A DNA stretch of 64,000 bases. Source: Borrelia anserina Es. GTDB lineage: Bacteria; Spirochaetota; Spirochaetia; Borreliales; Borreliaceae. Made by a program: the position numbers and the translations under genes. Below the pieces are notes generated by a model, which had not been told where the DNA came from, searched no databases, and saw nothing but the letters and a program-made list of their open reading frames with translations. The stretch is from contig NZ_CP013704.1 in the NCBI RefSeq assembly GCF_001936255.1, positions 62,001 to 126,000 on the forward strand, in the 5' to 3' direction. This document shows positions 9,328-18,110 of this stretch, piece by piece (position 1 is the stretch's first letter; each line of letters opens with the position of its first letter).

Positions 9328-10173
9328 TTGGGTATTTTTGAGAAAATAAAGAATTTATTTAAAAACAAAGAAAAGACACAAATATTTGAAAATTTGGAAG
9401 ATATTCTTTTAGAAGCAGATATCAAAAATGACATAGTAATTGAAATATTAGAATATATAAAAAAAGTTAAGGTCAAAGATGAAGGAGAAATACTCTTAAA
9501 ACTCAAAGAATTTCTGAAAAGTTACATAAACCAACAATCCTTTAACTTAGAAAATAAAAGACTAAACATCTTACTAATAATTGGGGTAAACGGAGTTGGA
9601 AAGACTTCAAGCATCATTAAACTTGCAAATAAACTTAAAAATGAAGGTAAAAACGTACTAATAGCTGCAGCAGATACATTCAGAGCAGCAGCAATTGAAC
9701 AAATTAAAATACAAAGCGAAAAAATTGGAATTAAAGTTATATCTCAAAATCAAGGAAGCGATGCAGCAGCAGTAATATTTGACAGCATTTCAAGTGCAAA
9801 AACCAAAAATTATGATATATTAATAATTGACACAGCAGGAAGACTTCAAAACAAAGAAAACCTAATTAAGGAACTACAAAAGATGGATAACGTAATAAAA
9901 AAGCAAATAATTGAGACAGATATTAGCTATAAAAAGATACTAATAATAGATTCTATCTCTGGCAAAAATGTAAATAATCAAGCAGAAATATTTAACAAAG
10001 CAATAGAAATCGATGGAATAATAGCCACAAAATTTGATTCATCATCTAGAGCAGGTGGAATAATAAATATCTCAAAGTTATTTAAAAAACCAATATACTT
10101 CTTTACATTTGGAGAACAAGTAGAACATATCAAAGAATTTAACACTGATGATTACTTGAACAACCTATTATGA
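9328..10173 (+). CDS. ftsY: Signal recognition particle receptor FtsY (minimal NG form)
   Basis: 281 residues, the SRP-receptor GTPase that docks ribosome-SRP complexes at the inner membrane. GTPase motifs: G1 GVNGVGKT (86-93), DTFRAAA (116-122), G3 DTAGR (168-172), G4 TKFD (234-237), then FGEQVEHIKEF closing the G domain. The acidic A domain of E. coli FtsY is absent; a short basic amphipathic N-terminus (GIFEKIKNLFKNK) probably provides membrane contact. TTG start with AGGAG at 9313-9317, ten bases upstream. The stop overlaps the next ATG by four bases. Confidence 0.93.
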   Translation: MGIFEKIKNLFKNKEKTQIFENLEDILLEADIKNDIVIEILEYIKKVKVKDEGEILLKLKEFLKSYINQQSFNLENKRLNILLIIGVNGVGKTSSIIKLANKLKNEGKNVLIAAADTFRAAAIEQIKIQSEKIGIKVISQNQGSDAAAVIFDSISSAKTKNYDILIIDTAGRLQNKENLIKELQKMDNVIKKQIIETDISYKKILIIDSISGKNVNNQAEIFNKAIEIDGIIATKFDSSSRAGGIINISKLFKKPIYFFTFGEQVEHIKEFNTDDYLNNLL

Positions 10174-11192
10174 CAAAGATAGCAACATTACTTCTAACAT
10201 TTATAATGCCAAGCGCGTATGGACAAAGATATTTTATATCAGACGCCTTTTTCAATAAATACCAAGAAATACATGAAATTCCAAAAACAGGATTTTATAT
10301 TGAATACACAACAATTGATGAAATTGAAAAATTTATTCTCTTTAAAGACTCAAAACTCATAAAATATAAAACACAAAAAATCATAGAAGATAATAAAAAA
10401 AAATTAACATTTTATACTGAAAAAGATATCAAAACAAAAGAAGAAATCTATGATAATTTAAACAACAAAATACAAGAAATAAAATATAGTCCCAAAGGAA
10501 TAATACTTGAATCTGTAGATTACTTTTACAAAAATAATGATTTAACTCATAAAGAAATCAAAATTTTAAATCAAAAGCCAAAAACAATACACTACATGAA
10601 AGACACTAATGGAAAGCTCCTAAAAATAACAGGCTCAGATTTTCAAGTTTGGAATTATGGAACCAATGGAGAAATAAAGTCAACATACTTTGACATAAAA
10701 AAATCCAGAACAAAAGTAATCCGATATGATGATCAAAAAAGAAATTTAGAATGCATAACATTAGGCAATGACAAAATCAAATACAGAGAAAAAAATAAAT
10801 ATCTAGATAATAATGAAATCATTAATACTGCCGAAGAAGGAGAGATAAAAACTATATCAAAATATAAAGACAAAAACTTAATCAGAAAAGAAGTATACAA
10901 AAATAATGAAATAACAGAGATAAGTGATCTTGAATATAATGAATCCGGAAACGTCATATTTGAAAATATAACTGCAAAAAGAAATAAAAAAGAATATAAT
11001 ACCAAAACAAAATATGAATACGACTTTAACAATAAATTAAAGTCAAAAACAACTTATGAAAATGACTTAATACTATTAAAAACCGACTATTTTAATGACA
11101 ATGAATACGAGCAAGAAATATACTACAATGGAAATCCTATCTTAAAAGTAAGATACAAAAACGATGAAATTATTGAAGAAATAAATAAATGA
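10170..11192 (+). CDS. Secreted or periplasmic protein with YwqK/MORN-like repeats, function unknown
   Basis: 340 residues with an N-terminal signal peptide (TKIATLLLTFIMPSAYGQ). The rest is charged and built of short repeats of the type YDDQKRNLE, YNESGNVIFENI, YDFNNKLKSKTTYEND and YNGNPILKVRYKND. This recalls YwqK-type or MORN-like beta repeats, which predict no specific activity. Its ATG overlaps the ftsY stop by four bases. The next gene is the first LolCDE component, so envelope localisation is plausible. Confidence 0.7.
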   Translation: MTKIATLLLTFIMPSAYGQRYFISDAFFNKYQEIHEIPKTGFYIEYTTIDEIEKFILFKDSKLIKYKTQKIIEDNKKKLTFYTEKDIKTKEEIYDNLNNKIQEIKYSPKGIILESVDYFYKNNDLTHKEIKILNQKPKTIHYMKDTNGKLLKITGSDFQVWNYGTNGEIKSTYFDIKKSRTKVIRYDDQKRNLECITLGNDKIKYREKNKYLDNNEIINTAEEGEIKTISKYKDKNLIRKEVYKNNEITEISDLEYNESGNVIFENITAKRNKKEYNTKTKYEYDFNNKLKSKTTYENDLILLKTDYFNDNEYEQEIYYNGNPILKVRYKNDEIIEEINK

Positions 11193-11216
11193 AAACAAAT
11201 ATAACTAGAGATAAAA

Positions 11217-12464
11217 ATGGGACTAAATAAACTTTTACTGAAAAGATTAATCTTAGATGAACAAAATAGCTTAACACTAACAATTGTAATAATATTAAGC
11301 ATAGTACTTGGACAAATAATTATCATCATAACAATATCGATAATGAATGGTTTTCAAAACGACTTTTTCTCAAGTATATCTACCTTAGAGAGTGGTAATT
11401 TAAAAATTGAAAGCGAATTAAATATACAAGAGATTAATGCTCTTAAAGAAATTAAAGAAATAATTCAGATAAATAGAATCTATGAAACACAAGGTATTGG
11501 AATTGAACACTATTACTATCCAAGTATATTGAATATCATAGCACTTGACACAAAAGATATCATAAAAGATAAAAATTTTATCCTCCTAACAGGTCTTAAA
11601 CAATCTGAACTCCAACTTAACGATGATGAGATAATAATAGGAGATGTACTTTCACATAATTTAGGTCTATTTGAAGGTGATACAATAGGATTAATATTAA
11701 GTGATGAAATAAAAAACTTACAAACACTAAAAAATGAAGTAAAACAATTTAAAATAAAAGCTATTTTTAAGAGCAATTATGCCAAAACAAATGAATCAAC
11801 AGTGTTTATGAATATTAACTACTTTTTCAAAAAACAAATTATCAAAGACTCAGACATTAGTTATCAAATAAAAACACAAAACTTACATCCTAGCAAAAAA
11901 TTAATAAACAAAATAAAGAACATTAATCCAAACATTCAATTCAAATCGTGGAATGAATATAACAAAGAATTATATAAAGCTCTAAAAATAGAGAGGAATA
12001 CAATGTTAATCATCTTAACAGGTATATTCCTAGTCATTGCCGTTAACACATATTATTTCCAAAAAAGAATAATAATAAATAAAAGTAAATCAATTGCAAT
12101 ACTCTTATCCCTAGGTATCAAATCTAAAAAAATTAGGCAAATCTTTTTAATCCACTCAGTAATAATCTGCACATTCGGTGGCATTATTGGGCTTATTGCA
12201 GGAATCATAATATCTTTAAACATCAATGAAATCCTAAATGCAATTGACATTTTAATAAACAATTTGATTAACACAATCAATTATATAGCAAAATTAAACC
12301 TGGCTAACATAGAAATAAAAATAGTAAAAAATATAATTACACCTAAAATATTCTTAAGTGATTTAATGTTTACATTATTTTTTGCTTGTTTGTTTACAAT
12401 ATACTCAAGCCTAAAGGTAACAAAAAAGATCAAATATGTTGATAAAATCAATGGAGCATCATAA
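11217..12464 (+). CDS. LolC/LolE-type ABC transporter permease
   Basis: 415 residues with the FtsX/MacB permease layout: one helix near the N-terminus (about 18-40, starting right after the lolCDE-like LLLKRL amphipathic stretch), a large periplasmic domain (about 41-255), then three helices (about 260-280, 305-335, 375-400). It sits directly before an ATPase gene and a second permease of the same size and layout, as in lolC-lolD-lolE. The complex extracts mature lipoproteins from the inner membrane, which matters in Borrelia because its surface is lipoprotein-rich. I cannot tell LolC from LolE. The stop directly abuts the next ATG. Confidence 0.82.
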   Translation: MGLNKLLLKRLILDEQNSLTLTIVIILSIVLGQIIIIITISIMNGFQNDFFSSISTLESGNLKIESELNIQEINALKEIKEIIQINRIYETQGIGIEHYYYPSILNIIALDTKDIIKDKNFILLTGLKQSELQLNDDEIIIGDVLSHNLGLFEGDTIGLILSDEIKNLQTLKNEVKQFKIKAIFKSNYAKTNESTVFMNINYFFKKQIIKDSDISYQIKTQNLHPSKKLINKIKNINPNIQFKSWNEYNKELYKALKIERNTMLIILTGIFLVIAVNTYYFQKRIIINKSKSIAILLSLGIKSKKIRQIFLIHSVIICTFGGIIGLIAGIIISLNINEILNAIDILINNLINTINYIAKLNLANIEIKIVKNIITPKIFLSDLMFTLFFACLFTIYSSLKVTKKIKYVDKINGAS

Positions 12465-13145
12465 ATGAAAAACATATTATGTATAAAAGAAATACATAAA
12501 ACATACATCAAAAACAAAACAAAAATAAAAGTACTAGAAAATTTGAGTCTAAACATAAAAGATGGAGACTTCATTTCAATTCAAGGAAAAAGCGGATGTG
12601 GAAAATCAACCCTTTTTAACATTATATCAGGAATTGATAAAATGGATTCAGGTGATATAATCTCATGCGGAATATCCCTAAAGAATGCAAATGAGAAAAC
12701 TTTAAGCTTATATAAAAACAAAAAAATAGGTCTCGTATTTCAAAATCACAATTTAATTAATGAGTTTAATGTATTTGAAAATATTATTTTACCTAAAATC
12801 ATCGAAGGAAAAGATAACTCACAAACAATAAACAAAAAAGCTCTACGCTTAATGAAAATACTAGAAATAAACACAAGATCAGAACACTACCCTTCAGAAC
12901 TCTCAGGCGGGGAAGCACAAAGAGTAGCAATTGCAAGAGCTTTAATAAATGAACCAAATATAATCTTATGTGATGAGCCTACTGGTAATCTGGACACCAA
13001 CACTGCTAAAACAGTAGAATCTCTATTAATAGAGACAGCTAAAACATTTAACAAAACACTAATTTTAGTTAGTCATAATCCAGAATTTTCAAACAAAGCA
13101 GACATAAAATATGAACTCAAGGAAAAAACACTAAAGAGAATATGA
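12465..13145 (+). CDS. lolD: LolD-type ABC transporter ATP-binding protein
   Basis: 226 residues, the usual size for LolD. All ABC motifs are intact: Walker A GKSGCGKST (41-49), Q-loop Q93 in VFQNHNL, signature LSGGEAQR (146-153), Walker B IILCDE (166-171), D-loop GNLD and switch H204 (VSHN). It belongs to the MacB/LolD/FtsE group and drives the two flanking permeases. The ATG begins immediately after the upstream TAA; the TGA overlaps the next ATG by four bases. Confidence 0.88.
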   Translation: MKNILCIKEIHKTYIKNKTKIKVLENLSLNIKDGDFISIQGKSGCGKSTLFNIISGIDKMDSGDIISCGISLKNANEKTLSLYKNKKIGLVFQNHNLINEFNVFENIILPKIIEGKDNSQTINKKALRLMKILEINTRSEHYPSELSGGEAQRVAIARALINEPNIILCDEPTGNLDTNTAKTVESLLIETAKTFNKTLILVSHNPEFSNKADIKYELKEKTLKRI

Positions 13146-14392
13146 CACATCCAAATATCAAAGAACTCTCAAAAATAGCATATATAATATTTCTAAACTC
13201 AAAAAACAAAAAAGCCCTAATTGGTTCTGGAATATCCTTAAGTTTAGTCATGATTCCTTTAATTATTGTTTACTATATGTCAAACAATATCATGAATTCC
13301 ACAATAGAGAAATATATTGAAAATGAAGGATTTTCAGTACAAATTGAATATAATGATATTCAAAAAGACACACATCTTAGATCTAAACTAGAAAAATTTA
13401 AAAAAGAATACCAATATAATGAACTAAGATATTTTTTTGAAAGAAGAACCTATGGAATAATCGGAAATAAAAAAAAACAAGGTATACTAATAAGAGCAGT
13501 AGAGAACAAATTTATTGATGAAAATAAGCATATAAAATTAATAGATGGCAAAAAGAGCCTCAATAAAAATGAAATATTAATATCAAAACAAATTAAAGAC
13601 AATCTTAATTTAAATATCAATCAACCCATTTATATAATAGTACCAAATAATAAGAATCAAAAAATACTCCCCAAAGCAAAAAAATTTAATATATCTGGAA
13701 TCATAGAAACAGGTTTAAGGGAAGTTGATAAAAACTTGGTTTTCATTTCACTACAAGACTCAAATATAATGTCAGAAAAATTTTCTAAAAGTATAATTGG
13801 AATTTATATCAAACCCAAAACTAAAGAGCAAGTAAATAATCTAAAGCAAAAAGTTGAAAAAGAATTCCAAGAATACAAAACAAAAACATTTTATGAGCTC
13901 TACTTAAATAAATATATGAACTTAGATACCAGCAAAAAGCTCTTAATTTTTATTATGGCATTTATTGTAATATTTTCAAGTATTAATATATCTTCATCTA
14001 TTTGTATGTTAATACTTGAAAATAAAAATAAAATTGCAATATTTAAGTCAATTGGAATGAACAACTCAAGTCTTAAAATAATATTCATATTAATAGCGCT
14101 TGTTCTAAGTTCAACATCTTGCATAATAGGCATAATCATCGGTAATTACATAACTATTAATATAGAACATCTAATTAACATGATAGATATCATTATCAAT
14201 ACAACTTTAAAAATATTTGGAGCTGATAACATGGAACTTTTAAACTCTGATTATTACATCTCTGAATTTAACATCAAAATAAGTACCAAATTTAGCTTAA
14301 TTATTCTCTTATCCTACACACTCATTAGTGTCACAATAACACTTATTCCTCTCAATATTATTTCAAAGCTCAAAGAAAAAGAAATTTTATAG
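13142..14392 (+). CDS. LolC/LolE-type ABC transporter permease (second)
   Basis: 416 residues, the partner of the permease at 11217-12464 with the same topology: N-terminal helix (about 25-48), periplasmic domain (about 49-265), then three helices (about 268-295, 310-340, 385-408) separated by short loops. The second-helix region KIAIFKSIGMNNSSLK matches the conserved cytoplasmic coupling segment of FtsX-type permeases (first permease: SIAILLSLGIKSKKIR). Overlaps lolD by four bases. It is the last plus-strand gene before a convergent junction at about 14393-14433, where I see no clear terminator hairpin. Confidence 0.82.
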   Translation: MTHPNIKELSKIAYIIFLNSKNKKALIGSGISLSLVMIPLIIVYYMSNNIMNSTIEKYIENEGFSVQIEYNDIQKDTHLRSKLEKFKKEYQYNELRYFFERRTYGIIGNKKKQGILIRAVENKFIDENKHIKLIDGKKSLNKNEILISKQIKDNLNLNINQPIYIIVPNNKNQKILPKAKKFNISGIIETGLREVDKNLVFISLQDSNIMSEKFSKSIIGIYIKPKTKEQVNNLKQKVEKEFQEYKTKTFYELYLNKYMNLDTSKKLLIFIMAFIVIFSSINISSSICMLILENKNKIAIFKSIGMNNSSLKIIFILIALVLSSTSCIIGIIIGNYITINIEHLINMIDIIINTTLKIFGADNMELLNSDYYISEFNIKISTKFSLIILLSYTLISVTITLIPLNIISKLKEKEIL

Positions 14393-14433
14393 ATCCTATA
14401 TAATAAATATCAATACTTCTATAAACAAAAATA

Positions 14434-15717
14434 CTATCTTGCAACTACATTTATAATCTTAATAGAAGATACCTCTTCTTGAATGTTTGGATAAATCTCT
14501 TTTGGAAAGATAGTCTTTAACGAAAAACTCTGCCTAGAGTAAGGTTTAAGAAAAGAATCGGATTCAGAAATTAATTTCCGTCGTAAAGATCTAATAATCT
14601 GACTATCCCTAGAAACATAAACCACTTCAATATCCAAATCTCGAATATTATCCTCTGAATTATTGCAAACCTCTATTAAAGAATGAGCCTCATAAACTCC
14701 AAAAGTTTCATTAAAATAACTTCCAAGATATTTAAAATCCAAAATTGAGGAACTCGTCTCTAAATTAACACTAGGAAAATTATTAACTCCATTAAAAAAT
14801 TCAACTAAACGTATATCAAGAACCACCTTCTTAGGATGTTCATTAATCTCTTTAGCAATATTATATATAAAGTCAATTGGAACATACACACCTTTACGCC
14901 ACTTATTAGGAAAATTACTCGTCTTTTCAAAAACCTTATTTAAAATAGAATTTCCTAAATCATCATAAATAGTAATACTATAAGAAACCTTTTTAATAGG
15001 TTTCTTATCTGAAACAACCCCTGCCCTTAACTGATAAGCATGTGCATCTTCAAAAACTAACACTTTCGCATCTTCAACTTCAACATGATACAAACTATAA
15101 GGACTTGCAACAAGATCAGCAGATTCAACCATTAAATCAGACGCCCTTGTAACTGAAGGTAAGCCTTGAACTATAATATTTTGAACATTTTCTACTTCAC
15201 CATCAAGCTCTTCATATCCAATAAAGAAATGCATCACTTTATATGTAACAAACGCAATAATAAATATTAATATAAAACTTAAAAATAATACTAATAATCG
15301 ATGTTTTAACCTCTCAGTTTCATAATCATCTCTTAAATTAATTTCACTCACTATTCCAAATTCTCGAGCCTGTAAACTTACATGCACAAACTTTTTATTT
15401 ACCTCTTTACTATTTATCCTTTTCACAAGTCTATTATAAAAATTAAAAAACGAATCAAAAATAGATTTATCATGCAGAGAATATAAATATATAGTTTCAA
15501 GTTCTCTTAAAGAATCGTCCAACTCACCCATTCTCTCTAATTGCAAAGCTCTATCATACACCTTAGAGAAACGCATTTTAATATTTTCAATATCAGCATC
15601 AGAAATATCTGCCTGTTCAATAATCTCTTTTATATTTTTTTCTCTTAAAACCCTATTCCTATATTTAGACAGCTTAGATAAATAAATTCTAATTCTATCT
15701 TCAGAAGTTTTACTCAT
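14434..15717 (-). CDS. Single-pass membrane protein of unknown function
   Basis: 427 residues. The N-terminal about 135 residues are cytoplasmic-looking and helical, with a TPR-like segment (RALQLERMGELDDSLRELE). One membrane helix follows (about 143-165, LFLSFILIFIIAFVTY), then about 260 residues of mixed beta character that should lie in the periplasm. I do not recognise the family. The ATG at 15717 lies eight bases inside the 3' end of the upstream small gene, so the two form a two-gene unit. Confidence 0.72.
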   Translation of the reverse strand: MSKTSEDRIRIYLSKLSKYRNRVLREKNIKEIIEQADISDADIENIKMRFSKVYDRALQLERMGELDDSLRELETIYLYSLHDKSIFDSFFNFYNRLVKRINSKEVNKKFVHVSLQAREFGIVSEINLRDDYETERLKHRLLVLFLSFILIFIIAFVTYKVMHFFIGYEELDGEVENVQNIIVQGLPSVTRASDLMVESADLVASPYSLYHVEVEDAKVLVFEDAHAYQLRAGVVSDKKPIKKVSYSITIYDDLGNSILNKVFEKTSNFPNKWRKGVYVPIDFIYNIAKEINEHPKKVVLDIRLVEFFNGVNNFPSVNLETSSSILDFKYLGSYFNETFGVYEAHSLIEVCNNSEDNIRDLDIEVVYVSRDSQIIRSLRRKLISESDSFLKPYSRQSFSLKTIFPKEIYPNIQEEVSSIKIINVVAR

Positions 15718-16027
15718 TATCCTCTAATTCATCAACTTTCTTTAAGAGCCAATAAGCAATATTTTTGGCAGTATCTTTTGTAATAGAAATTCCAACAAAA
15801 GAATTTATTAAAATTATCCTCTCTTTAGAACCCTTAAGATCCCCAGAAATTTCTTCTAAAACACCCTCTTTAGTCTTAGTATAAACAATCTCTTCAGGAA
15901 TCTCTGTAGATTCAAAAACAAGATCACAAAAAATCTCTCCAGTATTAGTCACACTACCATAAATATTATTAACAGGCACTAATTTATAATCCTCTGCTTT
16001 TTCAAATCTATAAATTATTTCTTTCAT
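15710..16027 (-). CDS. Small conserved hypothetical protein, faint DUF3467 resemblance
   Basis: 105 residues, soluble and acidic. The pattern NIYGSVTNTGEIFCDLVFES, a short spacer, then ERIILINSFVGISITKDTAKN resembles the layout of DUF3467 proteins (a beta hairpin, then a helix with an ALL-type ending), but the match is weak and by eye. No signal peptide or membrane helix. The ATG at 16027 faces a 219-base divergent region shared with sufS. Confidence 0.65.
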   Translation of the reverse strand: MKEIIYRFEKAEDYKLVPVNNIYGSVTNTGEIFCDLVFESTEIPEEIVYTKTKEGVLEEISGDLKGSKERIILINSFVGISITKDTAKNIAYWLLKKVDELEDNE

Positions 16028-16156
16028 AAGACGAATTATAACACAAACATATCTTTAAAATACAAAACCTTAAAGTTATAAACAATTATCAAATATCAAT
16101 CTCAAAACACAAATTGATCTAATAAAAACATAAACATACAAAAAGAAAATATAAGA

Positions 16157-16176
16157 AGTTTTATATATATAAAACT
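16157..16176. repeat. 20-base perfect palindrome in the sufS upstream region
   Basis: The sequence AGTTTTATATATATAAAACT is its own reverse complement over all 20 bases. It lies 70 bases upstream of the sufS ATG, 20 bases before a TATAAT (16196-16201) that may be the sufS -10 element. Position and symmetry suit an operator for a dimeric regulator, but alternating TA tracts also arise by chance in a genome this AT-rich. Confidence 0.5.
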
Positions 16177-16195
16177 ATAAATTTAATAATAATGA

Positions 16196-16201
16196 TATAA
16201 T
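16196..16201 (+). promoter_or_regulatory. Candidate -10 element for sufS
   Basis: A perfect TATAAT lies about 46 bases before the sufS start. I see no convincing -35 hexamer at 16-18 bases upstream, so the promoter is plausible but weakly supported. The intervening sequence is AT-rich with no other strong candidate. Confidence 0.4.
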
Positions 16202-16246
16202 TTTTATAATAAAAATTACTAAATAAAAATAAAGAATACTAAGCAA

Positions 16247-17515
16247 ATGAATCCTAACTTTGTAAAAGATAATAATGAAAAGGCAAGTATCCTAAGAAGA
16301 GATTTCCCTATTCTTAACAAAACTATCAATAATAAAAAAATCATTTATTTTGACAATGCAGCAACTTCTCAAAAACCACAAACCGTGATTTCATCTGTAA
16401 TCGAATACTACTCAAACTATAATGCAAATATTCACAGAAGTGGATATGAGCTTGCAATACAAGCTAGCTTGAAAGTAGAAGAAACAAGAAAAAGTGTTAA
16501 AAGATTTATCAATGCAGAATCTTATAAAAACATAATATTCAATTCCGGAACCACAGACGGAACAAATACAATAGCAAATTCATTGCTATTTTCAAAACTT
16601 TTAAAAGAAAATGATGAGATTATAACTACAACACTTGAACACAATAGTAATTTACTCCCTTGGATAAATATCGCCAAATTTTTAAACTTAAAAATTAAAC
16701 TTGCAAAATTTAACGAAATGGGAATAATTCAACCAGAACAAATAAAAAAGTTGATTACAGATAAAACAAGAATTATTGCTATATCTGGCATAAATAATAT
16801 ATTAGGAACCGTACAAGACTTAGAAACAATTGGCAAGATTGCTACAGATAATAAAATTATGCTGTTCATAGATGCAGCTCAAATGGCACCACATATGAAC
16901 ATAGATGTAAGAAAAATAGGCTGTGATTTCCTAGTATTCTCAGGACACAAAATGCTTGCTCCAACAGGAATTGGGGTCTTATACATATCAGACAAAATTA
17001 TCAATAAACTTAATAGTTCAAAACTAGGAGGCAACACCATAGAAGATATCTCAATAAAAAATGGAGAACTTAACTTCAAAACTCTTGAATCCCCAAATAA
17101 ATTTGAATCGGGCACACCAAACATCGCAGGAATTATTGGCCTTGGCAAAGCAATAGAATATATTAATAACATCTCAATGGAATTTATTCAAGAACATGAC
17201 AGCGAACTGACTGAATACTGTGTTGCAAGATTAAAAGAAATCGATGAAGTTGAATTCACCCTCAATAAAGATATAAAACGAAAATCAATAATCTCATTTA
17301 CAGTAAAAGATATACATTCACATGATGTTGAGACATATCTTGATACAATGGGAATTGCAATTAGATCTGGTAAAACTTGTGCTTACATTACATTTCTATC
17401 AGAAAATATAAAAAAAGATCATTTATTAAGAATAAGCTTCTATTTATATAATACAAAAGAAGAAATTGATATTTTTATATCCTGTCTAAAGAGAACAATC
17501 AAAGAATTTCATTAA
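16247..17515 (+). CDS. sufS: Cysteine desulfurase, SufS/CsdA type
   Basis: 422-residue PLP enzyme that removes sulfur from cysteine. Group II features are present: NAATSQKP (37-44), EHNSNLLPW with H132, D209 in IDAAQ, the PLP lysine K235 in SGHK, and catalytic C378 in RSGKTCA. Many SufS proteins have GHHCAQP at the Cys loop, so GKTCAY is a variant. The ATG at 16247 has only a weak SD. The neighbour 169 bases downstream is an IscU-like scaffold. The rest of the SUF system (SufBCD) is not in this window. Confidence 0.92.
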   Translation: MNPNFVKDNNEKASILRRDFPILNKTINNKKIIYFDNAATSQKPQTVISSVIEYYSNYNANIHRSGYELAIQASLKVEETRKSVKRFINAESYKNIIFNSGTTDGTNTIANSLLFSKLLKENDEIITTTLEHNSNLLPWINIAKFLNLKIKLAKFNEMGIIQPEQIKKLITDKTRIIAISGINNILGTVQDLETIGKIATDNKIMLFIDAAQMAPHMNIDVRKIGCDFLVFSGHKMLAPTGIGVLYISDKIINKLNSSKLGGNTIEDISIKNGELNFKTLESPNKFESGTPNIAGIIGLGKAIEYINNISMEFIQEHDSELTEYCVARLKEIDEVEFTLNKDIKRKSIISFTVKDIHSHDVETYLDTMGIAIRSGKTCAYITFLSENIKKDHLLRISFYLYNTKEEIDIFISCLKRTIKEFH

Positions 17516-17623
17516 ATTTACCTTTAAAAATTTATAAGATCTATTAATAATATCAAATAAATATTCCATTAATTAAATAATGATCAAAGATAATTAGATT
17601 TACTCACCAACATTACACAAACT

Positions 17624-17661
17624 TTAATTAAATCAATAATAATGTTTATTGATTTAATTAA
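17624..17661. repeat. Perfect 16-bp inverted repeat before the IscU-like gene
   Basis: Arms 17624-17639 (TTAATTAAATCAATAA) and 17646-17661 are exact reverse complements with a six-base loop (17640-17645). It ends 22 bases before the IscU-like ATG. No T-run follows on the plus strand, so it is not a typical terminator. It could be an operator, or an RNA hairpin in the leader that affects translation of the scaffold gene. Confidence 0.6.
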
Positions 17662-17683
17662 GCAAACTTCTTAAAATTGAAAC

Positions 17684-18088
17684 ATGCTTTCAGAAGAAAC
17701 AAAAAAAGAACTAATAAGACTTAGCAAAATAAAAAAGTATTATTTTCAAACAGATAAAAATCAAAGTTCAGTGTATTATCAGTCTAAATGTGGAGATCAA
17801 ATAACATTCAAAATTAATGAAATTAAAGAAAAAATCAGACTACAGTACAACGCACATGGATGCATAATACTTCTCTCAAGTGCCTATGTCCTAACTAAGA
17901 TATGCAATAATAAACCCAGAAAAGCAATACTAGAAATTATAACAAAAATAATCAATCAAAATTTTGAAAACTTAGAAGAAATTGACAAAAGCCTTAAAAA
18001 TTTTGAAACCTTTTTATATACAAATAGAAAAGATTGCTTTACATTGCCTCACAAAGCTCTAAAAGGGATCCTAAATACCATTGAATAA
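17684..18088 (+). CDS. IscU/SufU-like Fe-S (or sulfur) scaffold protein
   Basis: 134 residues, IscU-like fold. The three conserved cysteines are in place: C36 in SKCGDQI (with D38), C60 in HGCIILLSSAYVLT, and C118 in RKDCFTLPHKAL. A partner of the SufS encoded upstream, either receiving sulfur or building Fe-S clusters. In Borrelia, which is known to grow without much iron, the pair may serve mainly for sulfur transfer (inference). I chose ATG 17684; no strong SD is seen, only TTAAAATTGA upstream. Confidence 0.85.
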   Translation: MLSEETKKELIRLSKIKKYYFQTDKNQSSVYYQSKCGDQITFKINEIKEKIRLQYNAHGCIILLSSAYVLTKICNNKPRKAILEIITKIINQNFENLEEIDKSLKNFETFLYTNRKDCFTLPHKALKGILNTIE

Positions 18089-18110
18089 CTCTTAACTTAA
18101 GGAGAATTAT

